A DNA stretch of 64,000 bases from Marinomonas profundi (lineage in GTDB: Bacteria; Pseudomonadota; Gammaproteobacteria; Pseudomonadales; Marinomonadaceae), in contig NZ_CP073013.1 of NCBI RefSeq assembly GCF_020694005.1, forward strand, positions 124,001 through 188,000, in the 5' to 3' direction. How positions within the stretch are numbered: position 1 is the stretch's first letter; each line of letters begins with the position of its first letter. This document shows, in pieces, positions 18,085 through 27,519 of this stretch. Both the position numbers and the translations under genes were made by a program. The notes under the pieces were generated by a model. That model had not been told where the DNA came from and did not search any database. It saw nothing but the letters and a program-made list of their open reading frames with translations.

Positions 18085-18399
18085 ATGAATCTACAACTTT
18101 CAGATATTACGATTGGTCTCACTGTCATCGCTTTTGTTTACGCTTGGTGGAGCAACATTTCCATGCGTGAACGCGCCCTCTTTAAAGTGAAGAAACATTG
18201 CGAATCCTTGAGCCTGCAATTACTGGATGACAGTGTCGCGGGAGCGGGATGGGTACCAACGTGGGCCAATGGCGGGCTAAAAATAAAAAGAACCTACAAA
18301 TTTGAATTCAGCTCAAGTGGCGTTGCTCGTTATCCCGGCAGCATAACGCTCCTTGGAGAACAACAATTGAGCCTATGGCTTAGCCCGCATGACTTTTAA
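18085..18399 (+). CDS. DUF3301 family protein
   Basis: This protein of about 104 residues has one N-terminal hydrophobic segment (ITIGLTVIAFVYAWWSNIS) followed by a basic, soluble domain with the family-type segments AKKHCE-like VKKHCESLSLQLLDDSV and RTYKFEFSSSG, matching DUF3301. Function is unknown; it is probably a small inner-membrane-anchored protein with the C-terminus in the cytoplasm. I choose ATG 18085 over the in-frame TTG 9 bp upstream; neither has a clear ribosome-binding site. It is monocistronic. Confidence 0.8.
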   Translation: MNLQLSDITIGLTVIAFVYAWWSNISMRERALFKVKKHCESLSLQLLDDSVAGAGWVPTWANGGLKIKRTYKFEFSSSGVARYPGSITLLGEQQLSLWLSPHDF

Positions 18400-18632
18400 A
18401 CTCGACGTCATTCGTCAGCAGACTTGCACAATCCTCAATTCACTGCAATGATATCGATAAATGTCATATTTTTATGTCATTTAATTGCAAAGAAGGCCAT
18501 AGTAGAAATAGAATAGTTAGGTAAATATTTGTAATGCTTTGATAGGCTAGATTTCATTACTCAAGGGTGTTTAATTCATCTTATTAATGTGTCTATCGGT
18601 TCAATCTATAATAAAAAAGTGCAGGATATCAC

Positions 18633-20519
18633 ATGTTGGCAAACCTTAGTTTTCGTACCAAGTTACTCTCTCTGCTTATTGCAGCTATTCTTGGATTCGT
18701 TATTGTAACTGCTGTGGCACTACAAGGATTGAATGTTCAAGAAACCTCCTCCTATAAATTTGATCGTTTAACAAAAGTGGATAAGGATCTCGCTTCTCTC
18801 GTTATTACACTCATGGAAGAATATGAGTCCCTATCAGGCATAGACAACAGCTCCGCTGAAGGCTTTATTGAGCAGGTCAATGCCAACCATGAAAAATTCA
18901 TGGGAATATTAGAAAAAGACACCGATTATCTTCAAGATGAAGAAGCAAAAACCTACCTAGACAACATCGCTGTCGCGTTAACAAACTACAATAACACACT
19001 CAAATCCTTGATTAATCAACGACAAAAAGTAGGCTTTAATGGTTCCTCTGGTCTAAAAGGAGAAATATCTCTTCTAGGCGAGAAAGTCACCGAAGAAATC
19101 TCTTTTTTAAGCTTGGTAAAACAAGAGTTTCTGCCAGTACGTGAAGCAGAGAAAAACTTCATTTTCGAGCCTGTTCCAGAAAACAAAGTCGAATTCATGG
19201 AGCGCTATGACAAATTCTATAAGCGCGTGACCAACTTTGGTCTAGAAGAGCGCTTCGGAGAAGTGATCAATCAATACTTTACTTCCGTTGAGAATTTCGA
19301 CAGTGAAAACCAGCAACTAAAAACCTTACAAGCTGAGTTTCAAGCCCGTAAAGCAGACTTTAATCAAACACGCCTAATTGCCGTCGACTATATGCAGAAC
19401 GCGGTATCAGAAGCTCGCACACAAGCTTCTGATAGCTCTCAACAAGCCAGTATCAGCCTAATTGTTGTTAGCATTGTGGTGGCTATTATCGCCGCCTTAA
19501 TGATGATGGGGATAGGCCGCAGTGTGAGCAAAACCCTCAATCAAATTATCAAGGATCTTGGCAAAGTAAAAAGCGGTGACTTAACAGCACGCTTGTATGT
19601 CAACAACAAACGTAATGATGAATTTGACTCACTTTGTAGCTCAGTCAATGAGATGACCAACGGGCTTGGTTCGGTGATCGGAGAAGTCGTTGATACCACA
19701 CAAGGTGTAAACGGCATGGTAACCGAGTTGAACACCTCTGTGACCAACATCGCTCAAAGCAACCGCTCAGTAAGTGAACAGACTAACTCCTTGGCGGCAG
19801 CAACAGAGGAAATCTCAACAACCATTTCTAGCATCTCAAACACCACAGAAGATTTAAGCAGCCAATCACAGCATACCTACGAGTCTGCTAAAGTCGGGGC
19901 CGAAACAATAAAAGGCGCACTGTCTAATCTATCCAGCACCATCAGTGTGGTGAATAAGACCAGTGAGCAGCTGAACGAGCTAGGACAGCTTTCAAAAGAC
20001 ATCGATAACGTGATAGGTATGATCAATGATCTGGCCAATCAAACCAACCTTTTAGCCCTTAATGCTGCGATAGAAGCGGCGCGGGCTGGTGAGGCTGGCC
20101 GAGGCTTTTCGGTGGTGGCTGACGAAGTCCGCTCTCTAGCAGAGAAAACGGTAGACGCGACGGCTAAAATTACCGACATTGTTAGCACCATTCAAACCTC
20201 AACGCAGACCGCTATTGAAACCATGCGCAGCGGCCAAGAAAGCCTGCATGCGATTGAAGAATTTAGCGAAAAAGCAGAAGTGGCTATTAAAGAAATTGAG
20301 CAAAATGCACAAACTAGTTCCGCATCTTCGATTGACATGGCACGCTCCATTCAGGAAGTCGCGAAAACAGCGGTGCACATGAGCGAAGAAATGGACAAAA
20401 TAGCCCAACAGTTACAGCGAGATAACAGCTATATTAATAGCATTGAAGGCAATACCAGAGACATACACAATCAGGTAAGCAGCTTAGATAAGAAAACTGC
20501 CGTATTCACTACGCGCTAA
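18633..20519 (+). CDS. Methyl-accepting chemotaxis protein
   Basis: This 628-residue transmembrane chemoreceptor has TM1 at about residues 12-30, a long periplasmic helical-bundle sensor domain (about 31-270), TM2 at about 274-296 ([20 protein letters not shown]), a HAMP domain, and a cytoplasmic signalling domain with the invariant hairpin tip [20 protein letters not shown] near residue 480. No C-terminal CheR-binding pentapeptide is present. The ligand is unknown. The upstream 230 bp is AT-rich with no obvious sigma-28 promoter that I can defend. A strong terminator follows. Confidence 0.93.
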   Translation: MLANLSFRTKLLSLLIAAILGFVIVTAVALQGLNVQETSSYKFDRLTKVDKDLASLVITLMEEYESLSGIDNSSAEGFIEQVNANHEKFMGILEKDTDYLQDEEAKTYLDNIAVALTNYNNTLKSLINQRQKVGFNGSSGLKGEISLLGEKVTEEISFLSLVKQEFLPVREAEKNFIFEPVPENKVEFMERYDKFYKRVTNFGLEERFGEVINQYFTSVENFDSENQQLKTLQAEFQARKADFNQTRLIAVDYMQNAVSEARTQASDSSQQASISLIVVSIVVAIIAALMMMGIGRSVSKTLNQIIKDLGKVKSGDLTARLYVNNKRNDEFDSLCSSVNEMTNGLGSVIGEVVDTTQGVNGMVTELNTSVTNIAQSNRSVSEQTNSLAAATEEISTTISSISNTTEDLSSQSQHTYESAKVGAETIKGALSNLSSTISVVNKTSEQLNELGQLSKDIDNVIGMINDLANQTNLLALNAAIEAARAGEAGRGFSVVADEVRSLAEKTVDATAKITDIVSTIQTSTQTAIETMRSGQESLHAIEEFSEKAEVAIKEIEQNAQTSSASSIDMARSIQEVAKTAVHMSEEMDKIAQQLQRDNSYINSIEGNTRDIHNQVSSLDKKTAVFTTR

Positions 20520-20544
20520 GCCAATACTGGAAGTGTTATATTAA

Positions 20545-20583
20545 CCCATAAAAAAACCGGCTCAGGCCGGTTTTTTTTATGGG
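20545..20583 (+). terminator. Chemoreceptor gene terminator
   Basis: An ACCGGC/GCCGGT stem extended by A/T pairs and CCCAT/ATGGG outer arms has a 4-nt TCAG loop and a run of eight T residues. It lies 25 bp after the chemoreceptor stop. Flanking A- and T-runs allow activity on either strand. Confidence 0.92.
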
Positions 20584-20659
20584 TTTTAGTCGCTTTCACT
20601 TATTGTCAAAAAACACTCTATTGACCGTTTTGCGACAATTATAGTGCTAAGAAATTTAT

Positions 20660-20771
20660 CGTTCTGAAAAACTATCGTCCTAAAAAACTATCGTCCTAAA
20701 AAACTATCGTCCTAAAAAACTACAGCTCTGAAAAACTATCGCCCTAAAAAACTACAGCTCTGAGAATTCTT
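20660..20771. repeat. 16-bp tandem repeat array at the gltX 3' end
   Basis: Seven consecutive 16-bp units resembling CGTCCTAAAAAACTAT run from 20660 to 20771 (20660, 20676, 20692, 20708, 20724, 20740, 20756). The two units nearest gltX overlap its last codons and its TAG stop, so the array seems to have grown outward from the gene end. Read on the minus strand, each unit carries TAG triplets, and because 16 is not a multiple of 3 successive copies place them in different frames. Confidence 0.93.
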
Positions 20772-22233
20772 TTTCCCAGCGTTTCGCTTCTTTCTTAGAA
20801 GGCCCACCCAATACATTTACGGCCGTACGCATACGGGCACGAGAAATATCAGAACCTAAAATTGCCATAGAATCGAACACAGACACCGACGCTGTGGTAC
20901 CTGAAATCGCCACAAACAAAGGCGCAAAAAAGTCTTTTGGCTTAATTTCCATGGCTTGCGCCAATGTTTTCAGTTCATTAAAAATATTGTCTTTTTCCCA
21001 TTTATTCAACGCTTCAAGACGCCATAAAGCGAACTGCATCGCTTTACGAAGGGTTTCTTCTTCCATTTTAATAGAAGAAAAGTCTTCTTTGCTGATGGGC
21101 AGCATGCCTTTCAAGAAAAAGCCCGCGACATCCGCCACATCCGAAAAGGTTTCAACACGAGGCATCACCAGAGGCAAGATTTTCATTAAATACTCAGGGT
21201 TAAGCGCCCATTCAACGTACTTTTGCGCAAAGGCTTCAGGCGTTAAATTTTCACGAATCCACATACCATTTAGCCAACTAAGCTTTTCGACATCAAAAAC
21301 CGGTCCGCCTAGAGAAACGCGCTGAATATCAAAGTGCTCAACCATGTCATCTAATGAGAATTTTTCACGCTCATCTGGCATAGACCAGCCCATACGACCA
21401 AGGTAGTTGATTACCGCTTCGGCCATATAGCCCATACGCTGGTAGTACAAGATACTGGTTGGGTTTTTACGTTTCGATAACTTAGACTTATCTGGATTAC
21501 GCAACAAAGGCATATGACACAAAGTTGGCATATCCCAACCAAAATATTGGTACAACAAAATATGCTTGGGTGCCGAGTTAATCCATTCTTCGCCACGAAT
21601 AACATGGGTGATTTTCATCAAATGGTCATCAACCACGTTAGCAAGATGATACGTCGGCATGCCATCGGCTTTTAGCAAAACTTGCATGTCCACTTGAGCC
21701 CAATCAATCTCAATGGTGCCACGCAGCATATCCTGTACGACACATATACCTTCTTCGGGGATTTTCATGCGAATAACATAAGGCACGCCAGCCTCTAATT
21801 TCGCCTGCACTTCTTCTGGCGTCAGAGCCAACGCACGGCCATCGTATTTTTGCGGCAAACCTTGCTCTTTTTGTTCAATACGCATTTGGTCCAACTCTTC
21901 CGTTGTCTCAAATGCATAAAATGCGTGACCTTTATCAATCAGCTCTTGCGCGTATTGCCCATAAATATCACCCCGCTCGCTTTGACGGTAAGGACCATAC
22001 TCTCCGCCGACATCTGGGCCTTCAGCCCAATCCAGCCCTAGCCAACGCAATGCATCCAAAATCATTTTTTCAGACTCTGGGGTGCTACGGGTTTGGTCTG
22101 TATCTTCAATTCGTAGAATAAATTTGCCACCCATTTTGCGAGCAAACGCCATATTAAATAACGCAATATAGGCTGTACCAACATGCGGGTCGCCGGTTGG
22201 CGATGGTGCAATACGTGTTCTTACCTCTGTCAT
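20752..22233 (-). CDS. gltX: Glutamyl-tRNA synthetase
   Basis: This 493-residue class I aminoacyl-tRNA synthetase charges tRNA-Glu. The HIGH-type motif is in [14 protein letters not shown] (residues 8-21), the KMSKS-type motif is [10 protein letters not shown] near 255, and [11 protein letters not shown] is the conserved glutamate-binding region. The C-terminal anticodon-binding domain ends EFSEL. The last codons lie within a 16-bp tandem array. A TATAAT -10 lies on the minus strand at 22274-22269 with a GC-rich discriminator, so gltX likely has its own promoter although xni lies 100 bp upstream on the same strand. Confidence 0.97.
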   Translation of the reverse strand: MTEVRTRIAPSPTGDPHVGTAYIALFNMAFARKMGGKFILRIEDTDQTRSTPESEKMILDALRWLGLDWAEGPDVGGEYGPYRQSERGDIYGQYAQELIDKGHAFYAFETTEELDQMRIEQKEQGLPQKYDGRALALTPEEVQAKLEAGVPYVIRMKIPEEGICVVQDMLRGTIEIDWAQVDMQVLLKADGMPTYHLANVVDDHLMKITHVIRGEEWINSAPKHILLYQYFGWDMPTLCHMPLLRNPDKSKLSKRKNPTSILYYQRMGYMAEAVINYLGRMGWSMPDEREKFSLDDMVEHFDIQRVSLGGPVFDVEKLSWLNGMWIRENLTPEAFAQKYVEWALNPEYLMKILPLVMPRVETFSDVADVAGFFLKGMLPISKEDFSSIKMEEETLRKAMQFALWRLEALNKWEKDNIFNELKTLAQAMEIKPKDFFAPLFVAISGTTASVSVFDSMAILGSDISRARMRTAVNVLGGPSKKEAKRWEKEFSEL

Positions 22234-22268
22234 AAAAATCTCATCTGTTTGTTGCCTGAAATGCCGCT

Positions 22269-22274
22269 ATTATA
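22269..22274 (-). promoter_or_regulatory. Putative gltX -10 hexamer
   Basis: A perfect TATAAT on the minus strand lies 36 bp upstream of the gltX ATG, followed by a GC-rich AGCGGC discriminator. It directly follows an AGCCTCT/AGAGGCT hairpin (22276-22304). No good -35 is seen at 17-bp spacing. Confidence 0.4.
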
Positions 22275-22333
22275 AGCCTCTCGCTACTTATGAGTAAGAG
22301 GCTCGACTTATCTTTTCTGTCTAGAAAGTGGAT

Positions 22334-23125
22334 TCACTCAACTTTTGGCGCGTTATAACGCAGCTGCGAAAGACGCACGCCAATCTCCACATCCGTTTTT
22401 AGGGCAACTAACGCTCGCGATTGCAGACATTGCTCGTAGCCACCCGCCAACAAGGACTGAATGCGTTCCGAAAAAGCAGATAGATTAGCGTAAATGTCTT
22501 CTATCGTAGAAAACTGATTCATAATGGCCAGCGCTGTTTTAGGGCCAATCCCCTTTACACCCGGAATGCGGTTGGTGGTATCGCCAACTAGGGCCCAATA
22601 ATCAATCAATTGATGTGGTTCGACGCCATATTTTCCAGGCACCCAGATTTTGTCATAACCTAATTTGGCAAAATAATCATATTGAAGAATACAATCATCG
22701 CTTAGCAGTTGGGTGAATCCTTTATCGGTCGAAACAATATACGACTTAATATTATGACTCGCGGCCTTCACCGCCAATGTGGCAATAAGATCATCAGCCT
22801 CCCAACCATCAAGCCTTAAACAAGGCAGATGATTAAAACGAAATACTCGAGCAAAATCAGGCAAAGACAGCAGCAAGCCATCATCCATTGGCACCCGACC
22901 GAGCTTATATTCTGGGTACAATTCATGACGCCATGTTTTGCCACTAGAATCAAAAACAACAACAGCATAAGAAGGCTGAAACTGCTGGGTTAACTTTGCT
23001 AACGCTTCGACGGCAATACTTTGCGTGCGCTCAATCCGCCGAACCAAGTCTTGCTCAGACTCCAACGCGGCATAGAGGCGGCGAATTAAATTTAAACCGT
23101 CAACAATGAGTAATTTTTTATCCAC
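22334..23125 (-). CDS. xni: Flap endonuclease Xni (exonuclease IX type)
   Basis: This 263-residue protein is related to the 5'-nuclease domain of DNA polymerase I. The acidic metal-binding motifs are visible: IVDGLNLIRR at the N-terminus, GWEADDLIATLA near residue 108, STDKGFTQLL near 132 and VGDTTNRIPGVKGIGPKTA near 178, the last including the helix-hairpin-helix. Length matches stand-alone Xni. It is thought to cleave flap or 5' DNA ends in replication and repair. The start is GTG 23125, with purine-rich sequence (GGAGTGG) directly around it. It is followed by gltX on the same strand. Confidence 0.9.
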   Translation of the reverse strand: MDKKLLIVDGLNLIRRLYAALESEQDLVRRIERTQSIAVEALAKLTQQFQPSYAVVVFDSSGKTWRHELYPEYKLGRVPMDDGLLLSLPDFARVFRFNHLPCLRLDGWEADDLIATLAVKAASHNIKSYIVSTDKGFTQLLSDDCILQYDYFAKLGYDKIWVPGKYGVEPHQLIDYWALVGDTTNRIPGVKGIGPKTALAIMNQFSTIEDIYANLSAFSERIQSLLAGGYEQCLQSRALVALKTDVEIGVRLSQLRYNAPKVE

Positions 23126-23242
23126 TCCAAACCCTTATTTTTGCTACATTTAGGTTACTGTCGAATGACATTATTAGGGTAACATGTACAAAGCTCATCA
23201 CGATAATTCATCATGATACACACAAGCAAGAAGGACGCTGCC

Positions 23243-24493
23243 ATGAAAAAACAATCTACTTACCTTTCCCTTGGTCTTCTTTTAAGTGCCATAACCCCAG
23301 CTCTAAATGCAGCACCTCCTACAGCCCTTGCTTCCAGCATTCATGCAGTTATTGGGCTCGATAGCAGCCAGGTGGTCGAGGATAGTCAGCAACTAAGCCT
23401 CACCCCAACCCCCAGCACACTGTTTCCATTACAAGAAAACTTTGCCCCTATTACTCACTTAGAAAACCATTTCGACAAAAACTGGTTCGACGAAATCGGC
23501 CGTAAAGTGACAGTAGAGCATAAGCACAGAAAGCTAAACTACACTGGCCTCTTGACTAAAATCGAGCCAAATAATCGCTCTTTTTTGCTCATGATCAACG
23601 ACCGGCCAACCACCTTGCCGTTGGATGATTTTTACCTTATCCCGCTCGAAAAAGCAGACATCAACAAAACACTCAAACCCGCCTATCAAGTCACCTATCA
23701 GACCGATCAGCTAGCATGGACACCGCAATTGAGTTTAATCTTCGAAAATGATCAGGTTTCCGTGTCCCAGCAAGCGCTATTACACAACCACTCAAGCTCG
23801 ACCATTAAGATACAAGACAGCCTTCTTCACTATGCAAGAAACGCGACACCCCGACTTTTTAAAGCAGAACGCAGCACACTCGCCATGAGCGCAGATCAAT
23901 CATCGATAGACTATCAAGACAATGAAATTAGTTACCCAATCGGTCATGACACGCTGACCATTGCGCCCTATTCCAATACGCTGATACCACTGCCAAGCAG
24001 CGCCAGCAAAATCAGCAAACTAACGCACACCGCACAAGTTTATACGCAAAGCAACCATGCTGGAGAAGCAGACCTTAATTTTTACGCCAACCTACGTTTT
24101 GTCTTACAAGATGACGGCCTTCCTGGAACCTACAAAACGTTCTGGAAAAGAGAAAACTTACTTATCCCAGGCAATACAGCGCAATTAAATACGGTCAGGA
24201 AAGACCACACAGTCAACATTACTACGAATAAAAGCCAAGATATTACTGGCTATCTCACCCTAGTCAGCGTGTCATCGCAAAAACTACCCAGCACGCAAGT
24301 ATGGCGCGCGACCATTGAGAACCATGCAGACAAAGCTCAAAATTACGCGATAACACAAAACACCAATGGCATTATAGAGGTGCTCGAAGGCAACGGTGTG
24401 ACCAAAACCAACGCCAACAGTCTGCTTATTGAGGGCAAAATAGAAGCCCATTCAAAGCAAACCATCACCTATAAAGTGGCATTAAAGAACTGA
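23243..24493 (+). CDS. Exported protein, weakly DUF4139-like
   Basis: This protein of 416 residues has a signal peptide, MKKQSTYLSLGLLLSAITPALNA. The mature part appears mostly beta-stranded. A middle segment (DQVSVSQQALLHNHSSSTIK) and a C-terminal segment (LPGTYKTFWKRENLLIPGN) loosely resemble DUF4139 proteins, a beta-rich family of unknown function, but I am not confident. The start is set at ATG 23243, behind AAGGA, rather than an upstream in-frame ATG at 23213. It diverges from xni and is followed by the tolC-like gene after 197 bp, so a link to envelope function is possible. Confidence 0.65.
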   Translation: MKKQSTYLSLGLLLSAITPALNAAPPTALASSIHAVIGLDSSQVVEDSQQLSLTPTPSTLFPLQENFAPITHLENHFDKNWFDEIGRKVTVEHKHRKLNYTGLLTKIEPNNRSFLLMINDRPTTLPLDDFYLIPLEKADINKTLKPAYQVTYQTDQLAWTPQLSLIFENDQVSVSQQALLHNHSSSTIKIQDSLLHYARNATPRLFKAERSTLAMSADQSSIDYQDNEISYPIGHDTLTIAPYSNTLIPLPSSASKISKLTHTAQVYTQSNHAGEADLNFYANLRFVLQDDGLPGTYKTFWKRENLLIPGNTAQLNTVRKDHTVNITTNKSQDITGYLTLVSVSSQKLPSTQVWRATIENHADKAQNYAITQNTNGIIEVLEGNGVTKTNANSLLIEGKIEAHSKQTITYKVALKN

Positions 24494-24690
24494 AAAATAC
24501 GACCAAAGCAAAAAATAGAATCAAAAAACGCCGCTCTTGCATTAAGTTTCCACATTGGGGCGCTATTTGAAGTTTTTCGCTATGATATGGTCAAAATTCA
24601 TAATAGATATAGCAAGAATGCCACTGCCACAAGCCAAAAACTTGAGGTAGTATTATAACTATATTTCATACTACGAGCCCACAGAGATCT

Positions 24691-26013
24691 ATGAAAAAGC
24701 ATATTATACCATCACTCATCGCTGCAGCCGTCCTAAGTAGTACGACTGCTCATGCTGAAAGCATTTACGAAGTTTACAAACTTGCCAAACAACATGACCC
24801 AGGTTTAAGAGCCGCTGCGGCCACTTATCGAGCCGAAAAAGAAGGTGTCACCGTTACTAAAGGCAACCTATACCCGAATATCAGTTTCAGTGGTAACTTG
24901 GGCTACACAAATACAGATGCAGATTCAGGAAGCAGTGACAATGACACGAATTCTCTAGCCCTATTATTGGATTATCCGATCTACTCTCCAGTGCTTAGCT
25001 ATGGAGTAGATGCGGTAGAGCTCAGCTATGAAAGTGCTGGCATTAGTTTCAACAACGCGGAAGAAGACCTTGCACTGTCCACCCTGACAGAATATTTTGA
25101 CCTATTAACGGCTCAATCTACCCTACAAACCACAGAAGCTTTGGTCAGAAGTACGGCCAGTCAACTGGATCGAGCCAAAAAACAGTACGAAGTCGGCTTA
25201 GCCTCCATTACCGACTTACAAGATGCGCAAGCCGAATATGACTCAGTTCGCGTTACTGAGCTTAGCGCACGTTCAAAAGTCTCCTATGCACAAAAAGCGC
25301 TGTATCAAAGAACCGGACAAGAAATAGACAATATTCCACAATTGTCAAAAGACTACCCGATTCGTCTTGACGCCAGCATGACAGTGGATTCTTTGATCGC
25401 AAAAGCACACCGTGACAATAAAGAACTACGTATACTAAATTTAAAAGTTGCCAGTGCCGAAAACAACATTAACATTCAAAAAGCCAGCGGACGTACACCG
25501 GTCGTAAAGATCACGGGGGAATTATCAAGGAAAGACAGTGACACTAGTCCAGCAAATCCAAACCTAGATGGCGTTACAAATACCGCCAAAATTGGACTTG
25601 GCGTTAGCATTCCGCTTTATAGCGGTGGCGCCATCAGCGCGTCGGTTCGTCAAGCAACCGCACAAGCCGAATCCACCACTGAGCAAAGAGCCAGCTCACT
25701 GCAAACTATCGAGCTTAACATTCGTAGCCTGTATTTAGAGCTACAAACTGCAGTTGCTCAAATTGAAGCACAACGCCAACTGATCCGCTCTCGTACCAGC
25801 GCCCTAGAAGCAACGAAAGCCGGATACGATGTCGGCACCCGTAACCTAGTTGAATTACTCGACGCACAGTCAAACCTGTACAACGCGCAAAATACCTATG
25901 AGCAATACCGCTACGATTTTGTAATGAAAAAACTCAACCTACTGGAAGCCACTGGCGACTTAACGGAAGACAAAATCCAAGAACTGGATAAGTGGTTAGT
26001 GGCAAAAAATTGA
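24691..26013 (+). CDS. tolC: TolC-family outer membrane channel
   Basis: This 440-residue protein has signal peptide MKKHIIPSLIAAAVLSSTTAHA and starts its mature part with ESIYEVYKLAKQHDPGLRAA, the TolC-type first helix. Two repeated halves each carry the outer-membrane efflux domain, with the GLASITDLQDAQAEYD and GTRNLVELLDAQSNLYNAQ repeats characteristic of TolC equator helices. TolC trimers form the outer-membrane exit duct for type I secretion and efflux pumps. No partner inner-membrane pump is adjacent. A GTAGTAT/ATACTAC inverted repeat lies about 20-45 bp upstream of the ATG and might be an operator. A strong terminator follows. Confidence 0.92.
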   Translation: MKKHIIPSLIAAAVLSSTTAHAESIYEVYKLAKQHDPGLRAAAATYRAEKEGVTVTKGNLYPNISFSGNLGYTNTDADSGSSDNDTNSLALLLDYPIYSPVLSYGVDAVELSYESAGISFNNAEEDLALSTLTEYFDLLTAQSTLQTTEALVRSTASQLDRAKKQYEVGLASITDLQDAQAEYDSVRVTELSARSKVSYAQKALYQRTGQEIDNIPQLSKDYPIRLDASMTVDSLIAKAHRDNKELRILNLKVASAENNINIQKASGRTPVVKITGELSRKDSDTSPANPNLDGVTNTAKIGLGVSIPLYSGGAISASVRQATAQAESTTEQRASSLQTIELNIRSLYLELQTAVAQIEAQRQLIRSRTSALEATKAGYDVGTRNLVELLDAQSNLYNAQNTYEQYRYDFVMKKLNLLEATGDLTEDKIQELDKWLVAKN

Positions 26014-26036
26014 TTTTTAAATCAATTTAAGCCTAT

Positions 26037-26071
26037 AAAAAAACCGTAAAATGCTGTTTTACGGTTTTTTT
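26037..26071 (+). terminator. tolC terminator
   Basis: An AAAACCGTAAAA stem with its complement and a short TGCTG loop, followed by eight T residues, lies 24 bp after the tolC stop. The leading A-run also lets it serve the convergent apeB gene. Confidence 0.9.
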
Positions 26072-26098
26072 GTTTCTGGCCTAATAACGCCAATAAGC

Positions 26099-27397
26099 TT
26101 ATCGAGCAATCAGTTTTTCGCGTTTGGTGAATCGAGCTAAGACTTTATACAAACCATACGCATCACGGCTACCCGCCAGTTCACGAATGGAATGCATACC
26201 GAATGTCGGCAAACCAATGTCTATCGTCGGCACCCCAATTTCGCCAGAAGTAATCGGCCCAATCGTGCTACCACATGCCATATCACTGCGTACCACAAAA
26301 CATTGCACCGCATAGTTTTCTTCTGCCGCGATATCACGATAAATACTCGCGGTTTCACTGTTGGTGGCATAACGCTGATTGGCATTCACCTTAATCACCG
26401 CGCCTTTATTAATGGCGGGGGCATGATTTTTATCGTGCTTATGCGCATAGTTCGGATGCAAACCATGGGCGTTGTCAGCCGACACCAGCATAGAGCGCTG
26501 AATTGCTTGTACGTATTGCTCTGGATTTGGCATTAAACGGCGCAAGACATCGTCTAAAAATGGGCCATTGGCGCCACTGGTAGACAAACTACCGACTTCT
26601 TCGTGATCAGTGCAAATCAATACACTTGGGCGCTGTGAATCTGAGCTTAATAATGCCTGCAAGCCCACATAACAACTCAACAAATTATCCAACCGCGCGG
26701 AGCAAATATATTCCTTATGCAAACCCACTAGCGCCGCTGGTTGCGTATCGTACAAACTCAATTCAAAATCAAGAATCGTCTCGATATGCAAATCCGCATG
26801 TTGCTTTTTAAGCTGAGTTTTTAGCAGCTCATGCAAATCAAATGCATTTTCAGCACCGCATAGAATGGGCAAAATTTCTTCTTGTGGATTAACCGAAAAG
26901 CCCTCATTGGCTTGACGGTTCAAATGAATCGCCAAATTAGGCACCACCGCGATCGGATCTTTAAAATCCACCAAACGACTCACAATGTCGCCATTTTGTG
27001 TTTTCAAGGTAATACGCCCCGCAATCGACAAATCACGGTCTAGCCATGTATGCAATAAAACACCGCCATACACCTCAACCCCCAACTGATGATAACCAAA
27101 GCGATCCACCTGTGCATTTGGCTTGAGCTTCAAACAAGGGCTGTCCGTATGCGCTCCAATCATCCGCCAGCCACGTTGACTAAAGTTGAGCTGCGGTGTG
27201 GTAAAAGCAATCAATGATGATTGATTACGTGTCACAAAATACTTACCACCCTCTTCGATTACCCAGCTATCATCTTCCAAAAGCTCAATAAAACCATCTT
27301 GCAGCAAAGCGTGGCGCATACTGGTCGTTGCATGAAATGGGGTGGGAGAAGCCTGAAGAAATGACAATAAACCGTCATTGAAGTTTGAATATTCCAT
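26099..27397 (-). CDS. apeB: M18 family aminopeptidase ApeB
   Basis: This 432-residue zinc aminopeptidase of the M18 family prefers acidic N-terminal residues and is cytoplasmic. Metal and catalytic motifs are GAHTDSPCLKLKP near residue 80, CTDHEEVGS near 261 and VSADNAHGLHPNY near 306; GPITSGEIGVPTIDIGLP and FGMHSIRE near the C-terminus complete the metal site. Length fits the family. It converges with tolC, sharing the terminator region, and diverges from prc. Confidence 0.95.
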   Translation of the reverse strand: MEYSNFNDGLLSFLQASPTPFHATTSMRHALLQDGFIELLEDDSWVIEEGGKYFVTRNQSSLIAFTTPQLNFSQRGWRMIGAHTDSPCLKLKPNAQVDRFGYHQLGVEVYGGVLLHTWLDRDLSIAGRITLKTQNGDIVSRLVDFKDPIAVVPNLAIHLNRQANEGFSVNPQEEILPILCGAENAFDLHELLKTQLKKQHADLHIETILDFELSLYDTQPAALVGLHKEYICSARLDNLLSCYVGLQALLSSDSQRPSVLICTDHEEVGSLSTSGANGPFLDDVLRRLMPNPEQYVQAIQRSMLVSADNAHGLHPNYAHKHDKNHAPAINKGAVIKVNANQRYATNSETASIYRDIAAEENYAVQCFVVRSDMACGSTIGPITSGEIGVPTIDIGLPTFGMHSIRELAGSRDAYGLYKVLARFTKREKLIAR

Positions 27398-27519
27398 AAT
27401 GTCCTATAGCACAATGCTTTAAAAAAGTGACTTTTTTACACTTTGGCTAGCCTTACAGCCCAGTGTCTAATATGATTTTACCCATGACGTATTAAACAGA
27501 CAGAGAGAACTTACACCGG

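Noticed and set aside
20660..20771. CRISPR-like array
   Set aside because: Units are contiguous 16-bp tandem copies with no spacers, and no cas genes are present. The repeat at 58391 was rejected for the same reason.
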